A stretch of DNA of 49,799 nucleotides from a virus. The position numbers and the translations under genes were made by a program. The notes beneath the pieces are model-generated. The model saw nothing but the letters and a program-made list of their open reading frames with translations. It was not told the DNA's origin and ran no database searches. Where the stretch lies: IMG/VR virus record IMGVR_UViG_3300032241_001796, positions 1 through 49,799 of that record; one strand, written 5' to 3'. Of this stretch, positions 1-9,205 are shown in pieces (position 1 is the stretch's first letter; each line of letters starts with the position of its first letter).

Positions 1-123
1 ATGCAAGGGCTATTATTAAATATATCCGTAGTACACAGGGAATAGTGGGGTATGGACTATTGAATATCTACATTTTAAATTATTCCGATACTGCTATAAC
101 ATACCCTGTTTATTATAGTTCGG
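1..123. repeat. Terminal direct repeat, left copy (circular closure)
   Basis: Bases 1-123 are identical to bases 49677-49799. An exact overlap at both ends of an assembled contig normally means a circular or circularly permuted molecule. The tail gene that starts at 49445 continues in frame through the join, which supports a genuine closure. The unique genome length is therefore about 49,676 bp. Confidence 0.95.
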
Positions 124-2534
124 AACTTGATTTTAAAACATTTTCTGATGATGCGACAGCGCGGCAGGTATCAATAAGCACCCTTGACGGGCAGTTATAC
201 AGAGACTTGCAAAGCAGAGGAGATACCGAATTTAATGCGCCAATGTGGTTGAATATCGGAACTGATGCAAGCCCAGAGTGGGTAAGGAACGGCGATAATG
301 CTTTTGTATGCCACAACGGAATAAAGCTATTGTATAATGCTACTTTCGCGGGTAGTGCAACCGCAACAACGCCTACTACTTTTGAATTGTTTGGATTCTT
401 TGGCTCGAATTGCACATCATTAGGGCAAACCACATTTCCAGGTCTTAATCCCTACAATATCGTTCAAAATAATGGAGCTACCACATACATAGGCAATGAC
501 ATTTTACAGCCCCAGATACCACAAAGAAATCAGTCTACATGGCTAAATCAATATAACAACTCATTTTCAGGGTTAAACAACCCTAACTTTTATTCTCGGG
601 ATAACTTCTGCCTGAAAAATGCATTATTTACCGGGCAATCATTTCAACTAAATGTACAAGTAAAGGCATCTTTTGTTTCAAACGGAACAAGCGACCCATC
701 GCACGGTACAATTATCGTGAATGGTGCGCCAACATTGAATACCTTTTTGGGATTTGTGCTATTCGGTATTGACCCATCCCAAACGCCCGGAACTTTTGAC
801 GGGTTGCCTGACAAATACCATTCGACTGTATATGGTGATGACATTTGGGCTATCGCGCCACTACCTGGAGTGCCGACAACACAACCTGCAAGTACCTACA
901 CAAGCCAACTTTTAGGGTATATTCCTTTAGTGGATGGCACTAACGTAGTTGATATTAATTACGTTTCAAACCCGATGCTCATTACATTATTACCAAACTA
1001 TGTGTATGTGGTTGGGATGGTTTTTGATAATTATATCACAAATCCTTTTCAGGAAGTTTTTGGCGCGGGTGGTCTTGATGGAGGTTCAAATGCAAATTTC
1101 TCACTAACTGATTTACAGGTTTCTTTCTTTTCGGAATATAACCAATGGCCATCAAATGCCGCCCCGGTTCCGGCACCAAGCCTTAACCCTTCTGTATTCC
1201 CATCTATGCGGTTATGGTATTTAATGCAGTTGCTTACATCATACCTGCCAACGACAAATGCGGATGGGTACGGTTTCCCGAAACCAGTAACAACAGAGTA
1301 TACTTTCAAAAGCGATTTTCTTTCAGCGGGTTTATTCGGCACGCCCCCGGTAACGGTAAAAGATGTTGTGCCGTCTCAAATACATATTACCTCTTCTTAT
1401 TGCATCCATGATCTGCAAGGCAACCCATACATAACGGCAAGTGTAAAGCAGGGATTTAACTTTTGTAAAAAGGTGCTGGGGTGTGGTATGGGGATTGAGT
1501 ATGACATTAACAATAACCCGACCATCCTTAGAATAGAAGATTTGGGCTATTTCTTTGACAATACGACCATGATATTGGATTTGGGATATGATGTTACCGA
1601 ACTAACCATTACTCAATTAAACGTAGGATTAGGGGCAAATTTGAAACTTGGATATACAAAAGCAAATACAAATACGGATTTTGGAGTAGACCCGATAGCG
1701 ACTGAATTATTTTTTAATACCCCAGCTAATAATATACCTGGCACAATGGACTACGAGGAAAGCGATGTGCTTGTAGAACAATATGCCATTGAGAAAATAA
1801 GGGCGCAAGTTACAAGCCAACCGATAGGAACAACTTACGACCCGGCTAACCCGTCAACGGATAATCAGATAGTGGCTTTATACTGCTATCCTTCATCAAC
1901 AATAGGATTGCCAGATACCGCAAGCCCTATTTATAATTTTGCTCCTTATGACCCATCAAACAACCTTATAGATGTAATTGCCTTTACTCCCGTAGTTTTC
2001 CCGGATGCACAGAGCATAGACCCTGGGGCGGGTAGTGCAACATATGTATTTGGGGCTTATTATCCTGACACTTATATAAATCTACCATTATCACCATGCA
2101 GGGCATTGCAACGCGGCGGTGGTCAGCTATTACACTCTGTATTGGATGAAATGGATAGCGACAGCCTGACATTCAGAAATACTGGTGTAATGCAATATAA
2201 CAATACCGTTGTTGGGTTGTCTGGTATAGAGAGCAATTTAGTAATTGGCAGCGGTGCGGGGAATGTTACAACAGAGTTTAAGGACGTGCCGATAAATTCA
2301 CTGCCAACGCAGCTATTCAAACCAATTATACTAAAGTTTAAAAGCAAATACCCGGTAAATATGTACCAGATATTAAATAATAACCCTAACGGCTATGTTC
2401 GGTTTTTTTGGAACAATGAGGATGGATTTGGCAGTAAAGAGTACAAAGGTTTTATATCAAAAGTATTTCAGAGCGCAGCAACAAACGCACCTACCGAATT
2501 TGAACTATGGGCAACGCCGGATATGGTGATTTAA
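1..2534 (+). CDS. Tail hub / tail-associated protein, C-terminal 844 residues (starts at 49445)
   Basis: This is the main part of a 921-residue protein whose start (ATG at 49445) lies at the other end of the window. The frame is open across the circular join; the first full codon here is at base 3. It directly follows the tape-measure gene, where siphoviruses encode the distal tail or tail-hub proteins. The N-terminal pattern (W..L.I.W.R...Y.GIYRS, then F..NAR.I) resembles, from memory, a large conserved tail protein of Bacteroidota phages. No catalytic motif was recognised. It ends directly against a gene on the opposite strand. Role at the tail tip is inferred from position; the exact baseplate component is unknown. 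Confidence 0.7.
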   Translation, partial: ARAIIKYIRSTQGIVGYGLLNIYILNYSDTAITYPVYYSSELDFKTFSDDATARQVSISTLDGQLYRDLQSRGDTEFNAPMWLNIGTDASPEWVRNGDNAFVCHNGIKLLYNATFAGSATATTPTTFELFGFFGSNCTSLGQTTFPGLNPYNIVQNNGATTYIGNDILQPQIPQRNQSTWLNQYNNSFSGLNNPNFYSRDNFCLKNALFTGQSFQLNVQVKASFVSNGTSDPSHGTIIVNGAPTLNTFLGFVLFGIDPSQTPGTFDGLPDKYHSTVYGDDIWAIAPLPGVPTTQPASTYTSQLLGYIPLVDGTNVVDINYVSNPMLITLLPNYVYVVGMVFDNYITNPFQEVFGAGGLDGGSNANFSLTDLQVSFFSEYNQWPSNAAPVPAPSLNPSVFPSMRLWYLMQLLTSYLPTTNADGYGFPKPVTTEYTFKSDFLSAGLFGTPPVTVKDVVPSQIHITSSYCIHDLQGNPYITASVKQGFNFCKKVLGCGMGIEYDINNNPTILRIEDLGYFFDNTTMILDLGYDVTELTITQLNVGLGANLKLGYTKANTNTDFGVDPIATELFFNTPANNIPGTMDYEESDVLVEQYAIEKIRAQVTSQPIGTTYDPANPSTDNQIVALYCYPSSTIGLPDTASPIYNFAPYDPSNNLIDVIAFTPVVFPDAQSIDPGAGSATYVFGAYYPDTYINLPLSPCRALQRGGGQLLHSVLDEMDSDSLTFRNTGVMQYNNTVVGLSGIESNLVIGSGAGNVTTEFKDVPINSLPTQLFKPIILKFKSKYPVNMYQILNNNPNGYVRFFWNNEDGFGSKEYKGFISKVFQSAATNAPTEFELWATPDMVI

Positions 2535-2990
2535 TTACAAAGATGTAAGGTCGTAAATTGATGAACCCCATGTAAAAGTTAGTGTAGGTTGATTATTAAC
2601 CACATTTGAACCGGATATGTATTCACTTAGGGTAGAAGTATCAGAAACGGATCGATAAAAAACGGAGTAAATGTATGGGGAACTGGCATCTATCGGATTT
2701 ATAGCCCATAATTTTAATGCTGTGCCGCCCTGAATTAATGAAGGTAAAAAATAATTTTCAGTCGATGATTGAACAGCAAAAGTAACGGTAGTTGTAGGTG
2801 TTGTCTCTGTTACGGTTTGGTTACTATGGAATGTGATAGTATCGCCGCCACCCTGCAAAACATATTTCTTTTCCATTTGTACATGCATCGTAGTAGTTGC
2901 ATTTATAAATGGGGCATCAAGATTATTATTACTTGATTTGTGGCAACCCATAAAAATGATGCAGGCAGGCAATAGAAATAGTTTTTTCAT
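2535..2990 (-). CDS. Small lipoprotein on the opposite strand
   Basis: This 151-residue protein begins with a short basic N-terminus, a hydrophobic stretch and Phe-Met-Gly-Cys with Cys at residue 16, a lipoprotein signal peptide. The mature part is Ser/Thr/Asn-rich and beta-looking, without known motifs. No acidic residues follow the lipid-bearing Cys, so a Bacteroidota surface-export signal is not evident and it may face the periplasm. It abuts the tail hub gene tail to tail with no gap and has its own near-perfect promoter. Phage lipoproteins encoded near receptor-binding genes (Llp of T5 is the classic case) can block receptors against superinfection. That role is a hypothesis here; function is otherwise unknown. 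Confidence 0.75.
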   Translation of the reverse strand: MKKLFLLPACIIFMGCHKSSNNNLDAPFINATTTMHVQMEKKYVLQGGGDTITFHSNQTVTETTPTTTVTFAVQSSTENYFLPSLIQGGTALKLWAINPIDASSPYIYSVFYRSVSDTSTLSEYISGSNVVNNQPTLTFTWGSSIYDLTSL

Positions 2991-3004
2991 AACATTATTT
3001 TGAA

Positions 3005-3035
3005 CAAATGTACAATAAACAATTATAGTTCCAAA
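3005..3035 (-). promoter_or_regulatory. Bacteroidota-type promoter for the lipoprotein gene
   Basis: On the minus strand, TTTG (3032-3035) is followed by exactly 19 bases and then TACATTTG (3005-3012), which matches the Bacteroidota -33/-7 consensus (TTTG, N19, TAnnTTTG). Transcription should start a few bases further on, giving a short leader before the start codon at 2990. It is one of the best promoter matches in the genome. Confidence 0.8.
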
Positions 3036-3045
3036 TATCTTACCT

Positions 3046-3081
3046 TTACCTTAGATTTTCCTCAATACCCTATCAAATGAA
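3046..3081 (+). repeat. Leader sequence shared with 10029-10064
   Basis: The bases just before and into this signal-peptide gene (AGATTTTCCT, then ACCCTATC, then AAATGAA) recur almost unchanged at 10029-10064 before the second signal-peptide fibre gene. A weak -7-like TACCTTTA at 3041-3048 precedes it. This suggests a duplicated 5' region and shared control. Confidence 0.65.
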
Positions 3082-6000
3082 ACGTTTAATATTCTTTCTG
3101 GCATTATTGCCGATGTTCGCACATGCGCAAGTAAATTATGATAGCCTTTACCGGACTTTATATATTCAATACAACCCTGCACCGTTTGGATTTACAAAAC
3201 TGATACTGCCAATAGATACGGCTAAGTTGCCGACATACACCCGCAATAATATAAAAGGCTCTCTTTGCTTTTTTAACAACAGTTTATATGTCAACAACGG
3301 AACTGGGTGGGCGGCGGTCGGTTCATCCAACTACTACGCAGGCTTCGGCATGGGGTTACACAATGACACATTTTATGTTGACACAACTAAAATAGCAACT
3401 AAATATCAATTACACGATAGTTTGGCGGGATATGCGACAACCGTAGCACTTACAGACACGGCGGCGGCGATACGTTCTGCGATCCCTTCTGGCGGAACTG
3501 CATCACTTACTGCTACATATATCGGTGTAGGTAATGGCAGTAATCAACTATCAGGCACTAATGATTTGAATTATAACACCACCTACGGTTTTTATGTTCA
3601 GCCCAATAATTTCCATGCTATGAATGTAGCTGCACCGGATGCAAGCCATATATTATTTCAGGCAGGGGACTATACTGGATATACAAATAACACCCACATA
3701 ACAGTTAACGATGCAATTCAGGAGGTAGATATTGTAGGTACAAACGTAGCTATTGATGGCAATATACTTAATGCTACTTGGGGTGGGTATGCAATAGGGT
3801 TGAATGTAGGGGGAACTAATTCAGATTTATCTGCTACCGGAGGTGCTGGTAATTACTTAAAACAATCTTCTCCCGGAGCCGCTATAACAGTAGGCACAAT
3901 ACCACTTACAGACATAACGGGTACGGCAGTATTAGCTACAACAGTTGCATTAACTGATACTGCCATTGCAAGGGCAGCAACAGCACAGACAAACTTGATA
4001 GATACGGCGGCAGCAATCCGATCATCAATACCCGTAGTTCCGTCAATTTATGTCAATAGCGTTGTAGGGACTGCGCCGGTTACAGCATCGGTAAGCACCC
4101 ACACAGTAACGGTAGGGATAAATACAATTACTGCCACTTCCGTACTGGCTAATACCACAACTGCAAATGCTACCCCGGCTCAGTCTATATCTTATTCCTC
4201 ATTGTTTGGAACTACAAGCAATTTAGTATCCAGAGACGCCAATGGAAACAGCCATGCTAATAATTTTGAAAGCCAAAGAGGTTCTGTAAACAGTTCTCCG
4301 CAAACACTAACATCAGGAAATCCAAGAATTACAGAGGCTACATTAGCCATAACAAGCACGCCAATACGTTTTAATCTAAATCCCGGAACAACATTTAATG
4401 CAGGACACGTCTTTGAAATTGATAATAATAGTAATTATGTAGATACAGTTTTTAATTATACCGGATCGCAGGTATCTTATAATGTACCCGGTTCCTACGA
4501 AATTCTTACACTAACAAATACGGTATCAAACGCCTGGGATAACCACTGGTTGCTACCTTCAACTTATATTGCCGGCACAAGTATTTTTAATATTTCAGGG
4601 GCGACATTAACGGCTGCTAATTTTTCGGGGACATCATCCGGCACAAATACAGGAGATCAAACAATAACATTAACTGGAGATGTTACCGGAAGTGGTACGG
4701 GTTCATTTACCACAACATTGAAAAACACAGGAACAGCGGGAACTTATGGCGGATCAGCCGGACAGTTATTAGGCATTACAACAGACGCACAAGGAAGGGT
4801 AAGCGGCACATCTATTTATACATTCACGCCAACATCTGGTACAGTTACAAGTGTAGGATTAGTGGCAGGTACAGGAATGTCGGTTACCGGAACATCTCCA
4901 ATTACTGGGTCTGGCACATATACGGTCGTAAACACATCTCCCGATAAAACCGTAACAATTACAGGGGCTACAGGGTTGAATGTTACCAGCGCATATCCAG
5001 CGTTTACGTTGACGCCTACGGGGGTTAATAGCGTGGTCGCTACGGGAGTAATGACCGCGACAGGGACAACAACAGTAACGGTAGGTATGCCTCAATCCAA
5101 CACATCAACAAGCGGCTATTTATCTTCAACAGACTGGAACACTTTTAATGGTAAGGGTTCGGGTAGTGTTACTTCCATACAGGTAGCAAGCAATGCAGCC
5201 GCATATTCAGTAACACCAACAAGCGCGGTAACATCAAGCGGCATTTATAGCATTGTGCCAACAGGAACAAGTGGACAATACGTAAAAGGTGATGGGACAT
5301 TAGGTACTTCAGTTAGTGGCACTGTTACTTCTGTAAAGGTCGTATCTAACCTTACCTGCTATACTGTTACGCCCACAACGTCTGTAACATCATCAGGCAT
5401 ATACAGTTTAGTTGCTACGGGTACATCTTCGCAATTCGCAAAGGGTGACGGCAGTTTGGATAATAATACTTACCTAACAGGCAACCAGACAATAACACTC
5501 ACGGGCGCAGTAACAGGTAGTGGCGCAACTTCAATAGCAACCACATTAGCTGCTTCAATAGTTGGTACAGCAAATCTATCTGCCACAGGAACACCATCGG
5601 CAACTACCTATTTATCCGGCACGAATGTATGGAGTACCCCGACAGCAGGCCCGGGCGGATCGAATACCCAAGTGCAATACAATAATAGCGGGTCTCTTGG
5701 GGGCGCTTCAAACTTACTTATAGCAGCAGATGGGAATGCACTACATGCTACAAGTGTTTATACAACCGCAGTCACAGCACCATCAAGTGGAAATATAAAA
5801 GTGTATGGCAACAGCATAAACGGACAGGATGAGCTTTGGACAAGCAATAGCGCGGGTGTAGATATTCAGGTAGAAACATTTTTAGGTCAGCACCAATGGG
5901 GTTTGTGGACTACAAACGGTACATCTACTCAACAGCAGGGATTTTTCACAGCCGCGACAAGCACTTCTGGTACATCAACATTTAATCTAAGGACTTATGA

Positions 6001-6583
6001 TGCAACCAACCTTGCACCCAACCTTATGTACAACAAGCTGACGGGTTCGGCTTCTCCTAATAATCAAGTGGAGATATGGTTTGGATACACGGGAAGGGAT
6101 GCAATGATTGGAAATAATACTTACGGTGGTGGTAGTAAATTAGTGATTGATTGCGCCCTGCCATCTTATGTATCTACGCAGCGTTTCTTTGCAGGTTATA
6201 CTTCTACATTTGGACAAATATCTACAACAACAGACCCATCGGCAGTTTTAAATATCATAGGCGTAGGCAAGGATGCGGCAGACGCTACCTTGCAATTTAT
6301 GTTTAATAATGGTTCGGGAACGGCAACCAAAGTAAATACAGGTATTACTCCGACTGTAAATGATGAATACATTATCACAGTTACATTGCCATCAAATACT
6401 GCATCTTCAACTGTAACTATTGAAAGGAGAACTAAATCGACAAGTACAAAAAACAGCGCGACAAACAGTGCGAAAATACCATCGGCAGGAACTTTAATGT
6501 ATTGGCATGCTATGAGTAATTCCGCAGCAGCTTCAACAGCTCCGGTTATTGGCATTAAACAAGTATGGGAGGAATTGTATTAA
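3077..6583 (+). CDS. Large Ser/Thr/Gly-rich tail fibre-like protein with Sec signal peptide
   Basis: A 1168-residue protein. It opens with a signal peptide (MKR, hydrophobic core, A-H-A | Q-V), then D-S-L-Y typical of secreted Bacteroidota proteins. The middle carries recurring phage-fibre phrases: GTVTSV repeats, GDVTGSGTG, YLSSTDWNTFNGK, and QVQYNNSGSLGG. The last ~270 residues differ (aromatic, ending in VWEELY) and may be the receptor-binding or lectin-like tip. Neighbours are tail genes on the same strand. A cleavable leader on a virion fibre is odd: either the protein is exported, or the hydrophobic start is a virion anchor. A weak -7-like TACCTTTA lies ~30 bases upstream. Confidence 0.75.
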   Translation: MKRLIFFLALLPMFAHAQVNYDSLYRTLYIQYNPAPFGFTKLILPIDTAKLPTYTRNNIKGSLCFFNNSLYVNNGTGWAAVGSSNYYAGFGMGLHNDTFYVDTTKIATKYQLHDSLAGYATTVALTDTAAAIRSAIPSGGTASLTATYIGVGNGSNQLSGTNDLNYNTTYGFYVQPNNFHAMNVAAPDASHILFQAGDYTGYTNNTHITVNDAIQEVDIVGTNVAIDGNILNATWGGYAIGLNVGGTNSDLSATGGAGNYLKQSSPGAAITVGTIPLTDITGTAVLATTVALTDTAIARAATAQTNLIDTAAAIRSSIPVVPSIYVNSVVGTAPVTASVSTHTVTVGINTITATSVLANTTTANATPAQSISYSSLFGTTSNLVSRDANGNSHANNFESQRGSVNSSPQTLTSGNPRITEATLAITSTPIRFNLNPGTTFNAGHVFEIDNNSNYVDTVFNYTGSQVSYNVPGSYEILTLTNTVSNAWDNHWLLPSTYIAGTSIFNISGATLTAANFSGTSSGTNTGDQTITLTGDVTGSGTGSFTTTLKNTGTAGTYGGSAGQLLGITTDAQGRVSGTSIYTFTPTSGTVTSVGLVAGTGMSVTGTSPITGSGTYTVVNTSPDKTVTITGATGLNVTSAYPAFTLTPTGVNSVVATGVMTATGTTTVTVGMPQSNTSTSGYLSSTDWNTFNGKGSGSVTSIQVASNAAAYSVTPTSAVTSSGIYSIVPTGTSGQYVKGDGTLGTSVSGTVTSVKVVSNLTCYTVTPTTSVTSSGIYSLVATGTSSQFAKGDGSLDNNTYLTGNQTITLTGAVTGSGATSIATTLAASIVGTANLSATGTPSATTYLSGTNVWSTPTAGPGGSNTQVQYNNSGSLGGASNLLIAADGNALHATSVYTTAVTAPSSGNIKVYGNSINGQDELWTSNSAGVDIQVETFLGQHQWGLWTTNGTSTQQQGFFTAATSTSGTSTFNLRTYDATNLAPNLMYNKLTGSASPNNQVEIWFGYTGRDAMIGNNTYGGGSKLVIDCALPSYVSTQRFFAGYTSTFGQISTTTDPSAVLNIIGVGKDAADATLQFMFNNGSGTATKVNTGITPTVNDEYIITVTLPSNTASSTVTIERRTKSTSTKNSATNSAKIPSAGTLMYWHAMSNSAAASTAPVIGIKQVWEELY

Positions 6584-6592
6584 ATAATTAAT

Positions 6593-6600
6593 TAAATTTG
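6593..6600 (+). promoter_or_regulatory. Possible -7 promoter element
   Basis: TAAATTTG matches TAnnTTTG and lies 19 bases before the start at 6620. The upstream element is poor: TTG occurs at 6575-6577, only 15 bases away. It may allow separate transcription of the 372-residue tail protein. Confidence 0.35.
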
Positions 6601-6619
6601 CCTAACCTATCACTCTGCC

Positions 6620-7738
6620 ATGTCTAATCCTATAGCCGACTTTCCCGCTTCAAATTCAGTTTATATTAGTGATCCAACAGGATTACCAGTATTAGGACAA
6701 AGCCCATTCGGGGTATATGGTATTCAAGATTGGATGTACCCGGCACAATACCAAAGCAAAGTTACTTTTGATGATGAAATGAACTTTACAGTCCATATAC
6801 AGGGGGATACAACGGGATTGCAGAATGGGGATGCTAAATTATACCTGCTCGACTATTACGACCCAATTAACGGAACTTATAAAATTGCCGGGACTAACAT
6901 TTATATTCCGGTCGGGGCATCTAACTACTATACGCCGACAGTGGGCGCAATTGATTTGAATGTAGCACCTTATTTTAAGGGTAAGCAGCAGATCGCAGGG
7001 AATTATTACAACAACCCACTTTCGACAGATAACGGAACGCCACTAAAAACATTCATGTGGTCGTTTTCATTCAGCGATTTGAGCATATCAACAGCGGGTA
7101 CTTACTACCTTATGCTTGTGAATAGATTACACCTTGACGAACCAAATACTAATACCTATACCCCATATTTTAGTGAGCCAATGATGGTACAAGCATCATG
7201 GAAGAAAACATTACTTTTTCAAAGTACCTTCAACACAAATAAAAGTGATAACTGGAATATTGTGGTAACAGGATGGTTCAATGACTATCCGGCCAATACA
7301 CAAACATATACCCCGATATTTCAAAACAGATGTGAAGGGTATGTTATTGACTATGACCCAAAAGCAGTACAGGTAAGTTACCTCCAACAGTCTTACCAGG
7401 CATTGCAGACATTCGGGAAATGGGTGCGAATGAAAACTTTGAAAATCGGGGAATTGGAGCGAGGCATCCCGCCGCATATTTTAGAGGCTATTTCTGCTCA
7501 AATACTGGCAGATACCTACTACATAAACGGCTATCCTTACATTAACTTCAATACTTCAAATTCAACCCAATTAGGGGATATGTGGAAGTCCCGCAGGCCG
7601 AATGATGCTTACCCGTTAATTTATGCTTCAACTATGATTATGGAGAAGTATCAGGGACAGGGAGCTATCGTAACACCGCCGCCGCCAGTACCTACCCGTT
7701 ATTTTGACCCTGCTTCTTTTAGTCCGGGATTTGCATAG
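6620..7738 (+). CDS. Putative tail / baseplate protein
   Basis: A 372-residue protein of unknown family. It is rich in Tyr, Asn and Thr, has no signal peptide or membrane segment, and ends in a Pro-rich tail (PPPPVP). Placement after the tail hub and fibre genes, before the accessory island, argues for a virion tail component or fibre chaperone. The Asn/Tyr-rich composition resembles the tail hub protein encoded upstream, but I see no clear shared domain. The start at 6620 follows a TAAATTTG element. Confidence 0.55.
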   Translation: MSNPIADFPASNSVYISDPTGLPVLGQSPFGVYGIQDWMYPAQYQSKVTFDDEMNFTVHIQGDTTGLQNGDAKLYLLDYYDPINGTYKIAGTNIYIPVGASNYYTPTVGAIDLNVAPYFKGKQQIAGNYYNNPLSTDNGTPLKTFMWSFSFSDLSISTAGTYYLMLVNRLHLDEPNTNTYTPYFSEPMMVQASWKKTLLFQSTFNTNKSDNWNIVVTGWFNDYPANTQTYTPIFQNRCEGYVIDYDPKAVQVSYLQQSYQALQTFGKWVRMKTLKIGELERGIPPHILEAISAQILADTYYINGYPYINFNTSNSTQLGDMWKSRRPNDAYPLIYASTMIMEKYQGQGAIVTPPPPVPTRYFDPASFSPGFA

Positions 7739-8230
7739 GTGGGCTCAACTACGGAAGCTCAATAAATAGTTGCAGCTAAAATGCGCCATTTATATAGCTA
7801 CGGTGAAAGTCTAAGTTGTTCTATAATTAGCTGTTATGAATGAGCAAGGTCTTTTAGATAGAATGTTGAATTTTGTGATTAGTTCTGCTTATCATAACTG
7901 CATTATGGAACAAAGCAGCGCAGCCGAACCAAGCACGGCTGGCCTGTTTAGTAGGGATATGAAACACGGACAATGTGAACGCTATTAGCCGAAGCCTACG
8001 CTATGGCGACAACCTCTTTATAAATCGAAAGCGCCATTACAGATATTCCAATAGAAATAGTTATGTTGAGTAGGAATGAACATGGCAGATTCAAACCATT
8101 ACTACTTAACATCAACTATTTTTATGACGTTTAAAAGGAATGGCGTGGAGATTTATTTGTGGGAAATGTTGGAATTGTCAAATATCTTGTATATTTGAAG
8201 TGCCAAACTTAGAAGATGTGATGCAATTGT
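7739..8230. other. Gene-poor block, possible structured RNA
   Basis: About 490 bases with no convincing gene. It contains a perfect 6-bp hairpin (CAGCCG 7921-7926 with CGGCTG 7936-7941), a CATAA/TTATG hairpin near 7892-7906, GCGCCATT twice (about 7784 and 8031) and a complementary AATGGCG near 8139. It shares GTTGTTCTATAA (7815-7826) and TGAGCAAG (7841-7848) with the second gene-free block (9793-9824). A 50-codon frame at 7836-7988 is within chance. TTG-N18-TATATTTG at 8169-8197 is a possible rightward promoter. An ncRNA or replication site is possible but unproven. Confidence 0.4.
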
Positions 8231-8241
8231 TTTGAAATGGT

Positions 8242-8760
8242 TTAGTGGCAACCGTGATAAAAAAGAATTAACTGAGTTATGTAATACCATGCTGCAATTG
8301 ACCCAGCGACAGCAGCAATTATCGTCCCAACAGCAATCCATATTGTCCACCGATTTAGCCGTTGTTGATAAAATACCTGCTTCCTTAAAACCTCTGCCTG
8401 TACAGCGTTTAGTTGGATTTGGCTTTTTTGGTACTCCATTTGGTTCCGTTCTAACAATTCTGCCTTAGCCCTTAAAGCCCCTTCCTCCTTAATTTTTTCG
8501 GTATATCCACCTTTGGAAAGTAATATTTCTCCTTGTGTCGTAATTGATAGGAATTCTACAAATCCACTAAGGGGATTCCTGTTCTCATGTGTTGTAATAT
8601 TCTTATCATTAAACAATATCAATAAAACACTTTCAAAGTCGGATTTGCTGATATTGGGGAATTTAGGCTTTAGCGTATAATTCCACCATTTTGTGTTGCT
8701 TTCGTCTTTGGGTGTTTTAGATAAAAATAGCAACACATCATCACATTCTTTTTCAAGCAT
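8242..8760 (-). CDS. Putative membrane-anchored protein of accessory island
   Basis: A 172-residue protein. Residues 1-90 look like a small helical, perhaps winged-helix-like domain. Residues ~90-135 are charged and likely coiled coil (EEGALRAKAELLERNQ region). Residues ~138-163 form a strong transmembrane helix (WTIWIAVGT, then IAAVAGSIAAWYY), leaving a short tail. It lies on the opposite strand from the surrounding tail genes. A soluble domain on a membrane anchor inside an accessory island fits a superinfection-exclusion or host-interference role, but no family is recognised. A short membrane protein at 33540-33815 (-) has a similar helix. Confidence 0.65.
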   Translation of the reverse strand: MLEKECDDVLLFLSKTPKDESNTKWWNYTLKPKFPNISKSDFESVLLILFNDKNITTHENRNPLSGFVEFLSITTQGEILLSKGGYTEKIKEEGALRAKAELLERNQMEYQKSQIQLNAVQAEVLRKQVFYQQRLNRWTIWIAVGTIIAAVAGSIAAWYYITQLILFYHGCH

Positions 8761-8765
8761 ACAAT

Positions 8766-8839
8766 TTCAGTTTGGCGGCATAAACATAAAATAAAAAACC
8801 CGCATTTCTGCGGGTATTACATTGTTTTGCCAAACTGAA
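8766..8839 (-). terminator. Nested inverted repeat with intrinsic terminator
   Basis: On the minus strand CCCGCA-GAAA-TGCGGG is followed by six T residues (hairpin 8799-8814): a textbook terminator for the gene ending at 8848. It sits inside a larger perfect 11-bp inverted repeat, TTCAGTTTGGC (8766-8776) and GCCAAACTGAA (8829-8839). The outer arms could be an operator for the next gene or an extended stem. Confidence 0.8.
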
Positions 8840-8847
8840 CGTAAGTG

Positions 8848-9201
8848 TTACAAAGGTACATAATTCTTTAATTCCGGCTCCTGGTATTGCTCAATAAACT
8901 TATCATACAGTTGCAGGGTTTCAACCGTCATTCTCAAACATTCTTCATAAGCGGATTTCTCCGCTTCGTCAGTTTCAAAAATATCAGTAATAATCCGGCG
9001 TGTAGCCAAAAAATCCCTCTCAAATGGTTTCCATTCACTTTCGGGAATGCCGCGCTCCAATGCCCATATAATCAGGTCTATGACCTTAATTAGCTTGGTA
9101 GTTGTTTCGCCGTTTATATAGTCGGCGTACTCCGGCCGGTGAAGCCATTCGATTAGTTTGTTCGCCCTTCGTGTAAGTGCTGCGCGTTTCTCAGGGATCA
9201 T
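8848..9201 (-). CDS. Hypothetical helical protein, leaderless gene
   Basis: A 117-residue, charged, mostly helical protein (MIPEKRAALTRRANKLIEW start). The ATG at 9201 is preferred over longer forms because TACATTTG lies only four bases upstream on this strand, so the transcript should start at or next to this codon. No family is recognised. It belongs to the mixed-strand accessory island and is followed by the nested terminator. Confidence 0.6.
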   Translation of the reverse strand: MIPEKRAALTRRANKLIEWLHRPEYADYINGETTTKLIKVIDLIIWALERGIPESEWKPFERDFLATRRIITDIFETDEAEKSAYEECLRMTVETLQLYDKFIEQYQEPELKNYVPL

Positions 9202-9205
9202 ACAG

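Noticed and set aside
4859-5095. Cys/Arg-rich minus-strand frame in the fibre gene
   Set aside because: A composition shadow of Thr/Gly codons in the real gene; no independent support.
7836-7988. 50-residue frame in the gene-free block
   Set aside because: Length is within chance and it spans hairpins; no homology or promoter is apparent.
8232-8468. 78-residue plus-strand frame with an upstream promoter-like TATATTTG
   Set aside because: It lies antisense to a minus-strand gene with a convincing membrane helix and terminator context. The promoter may serve something else.
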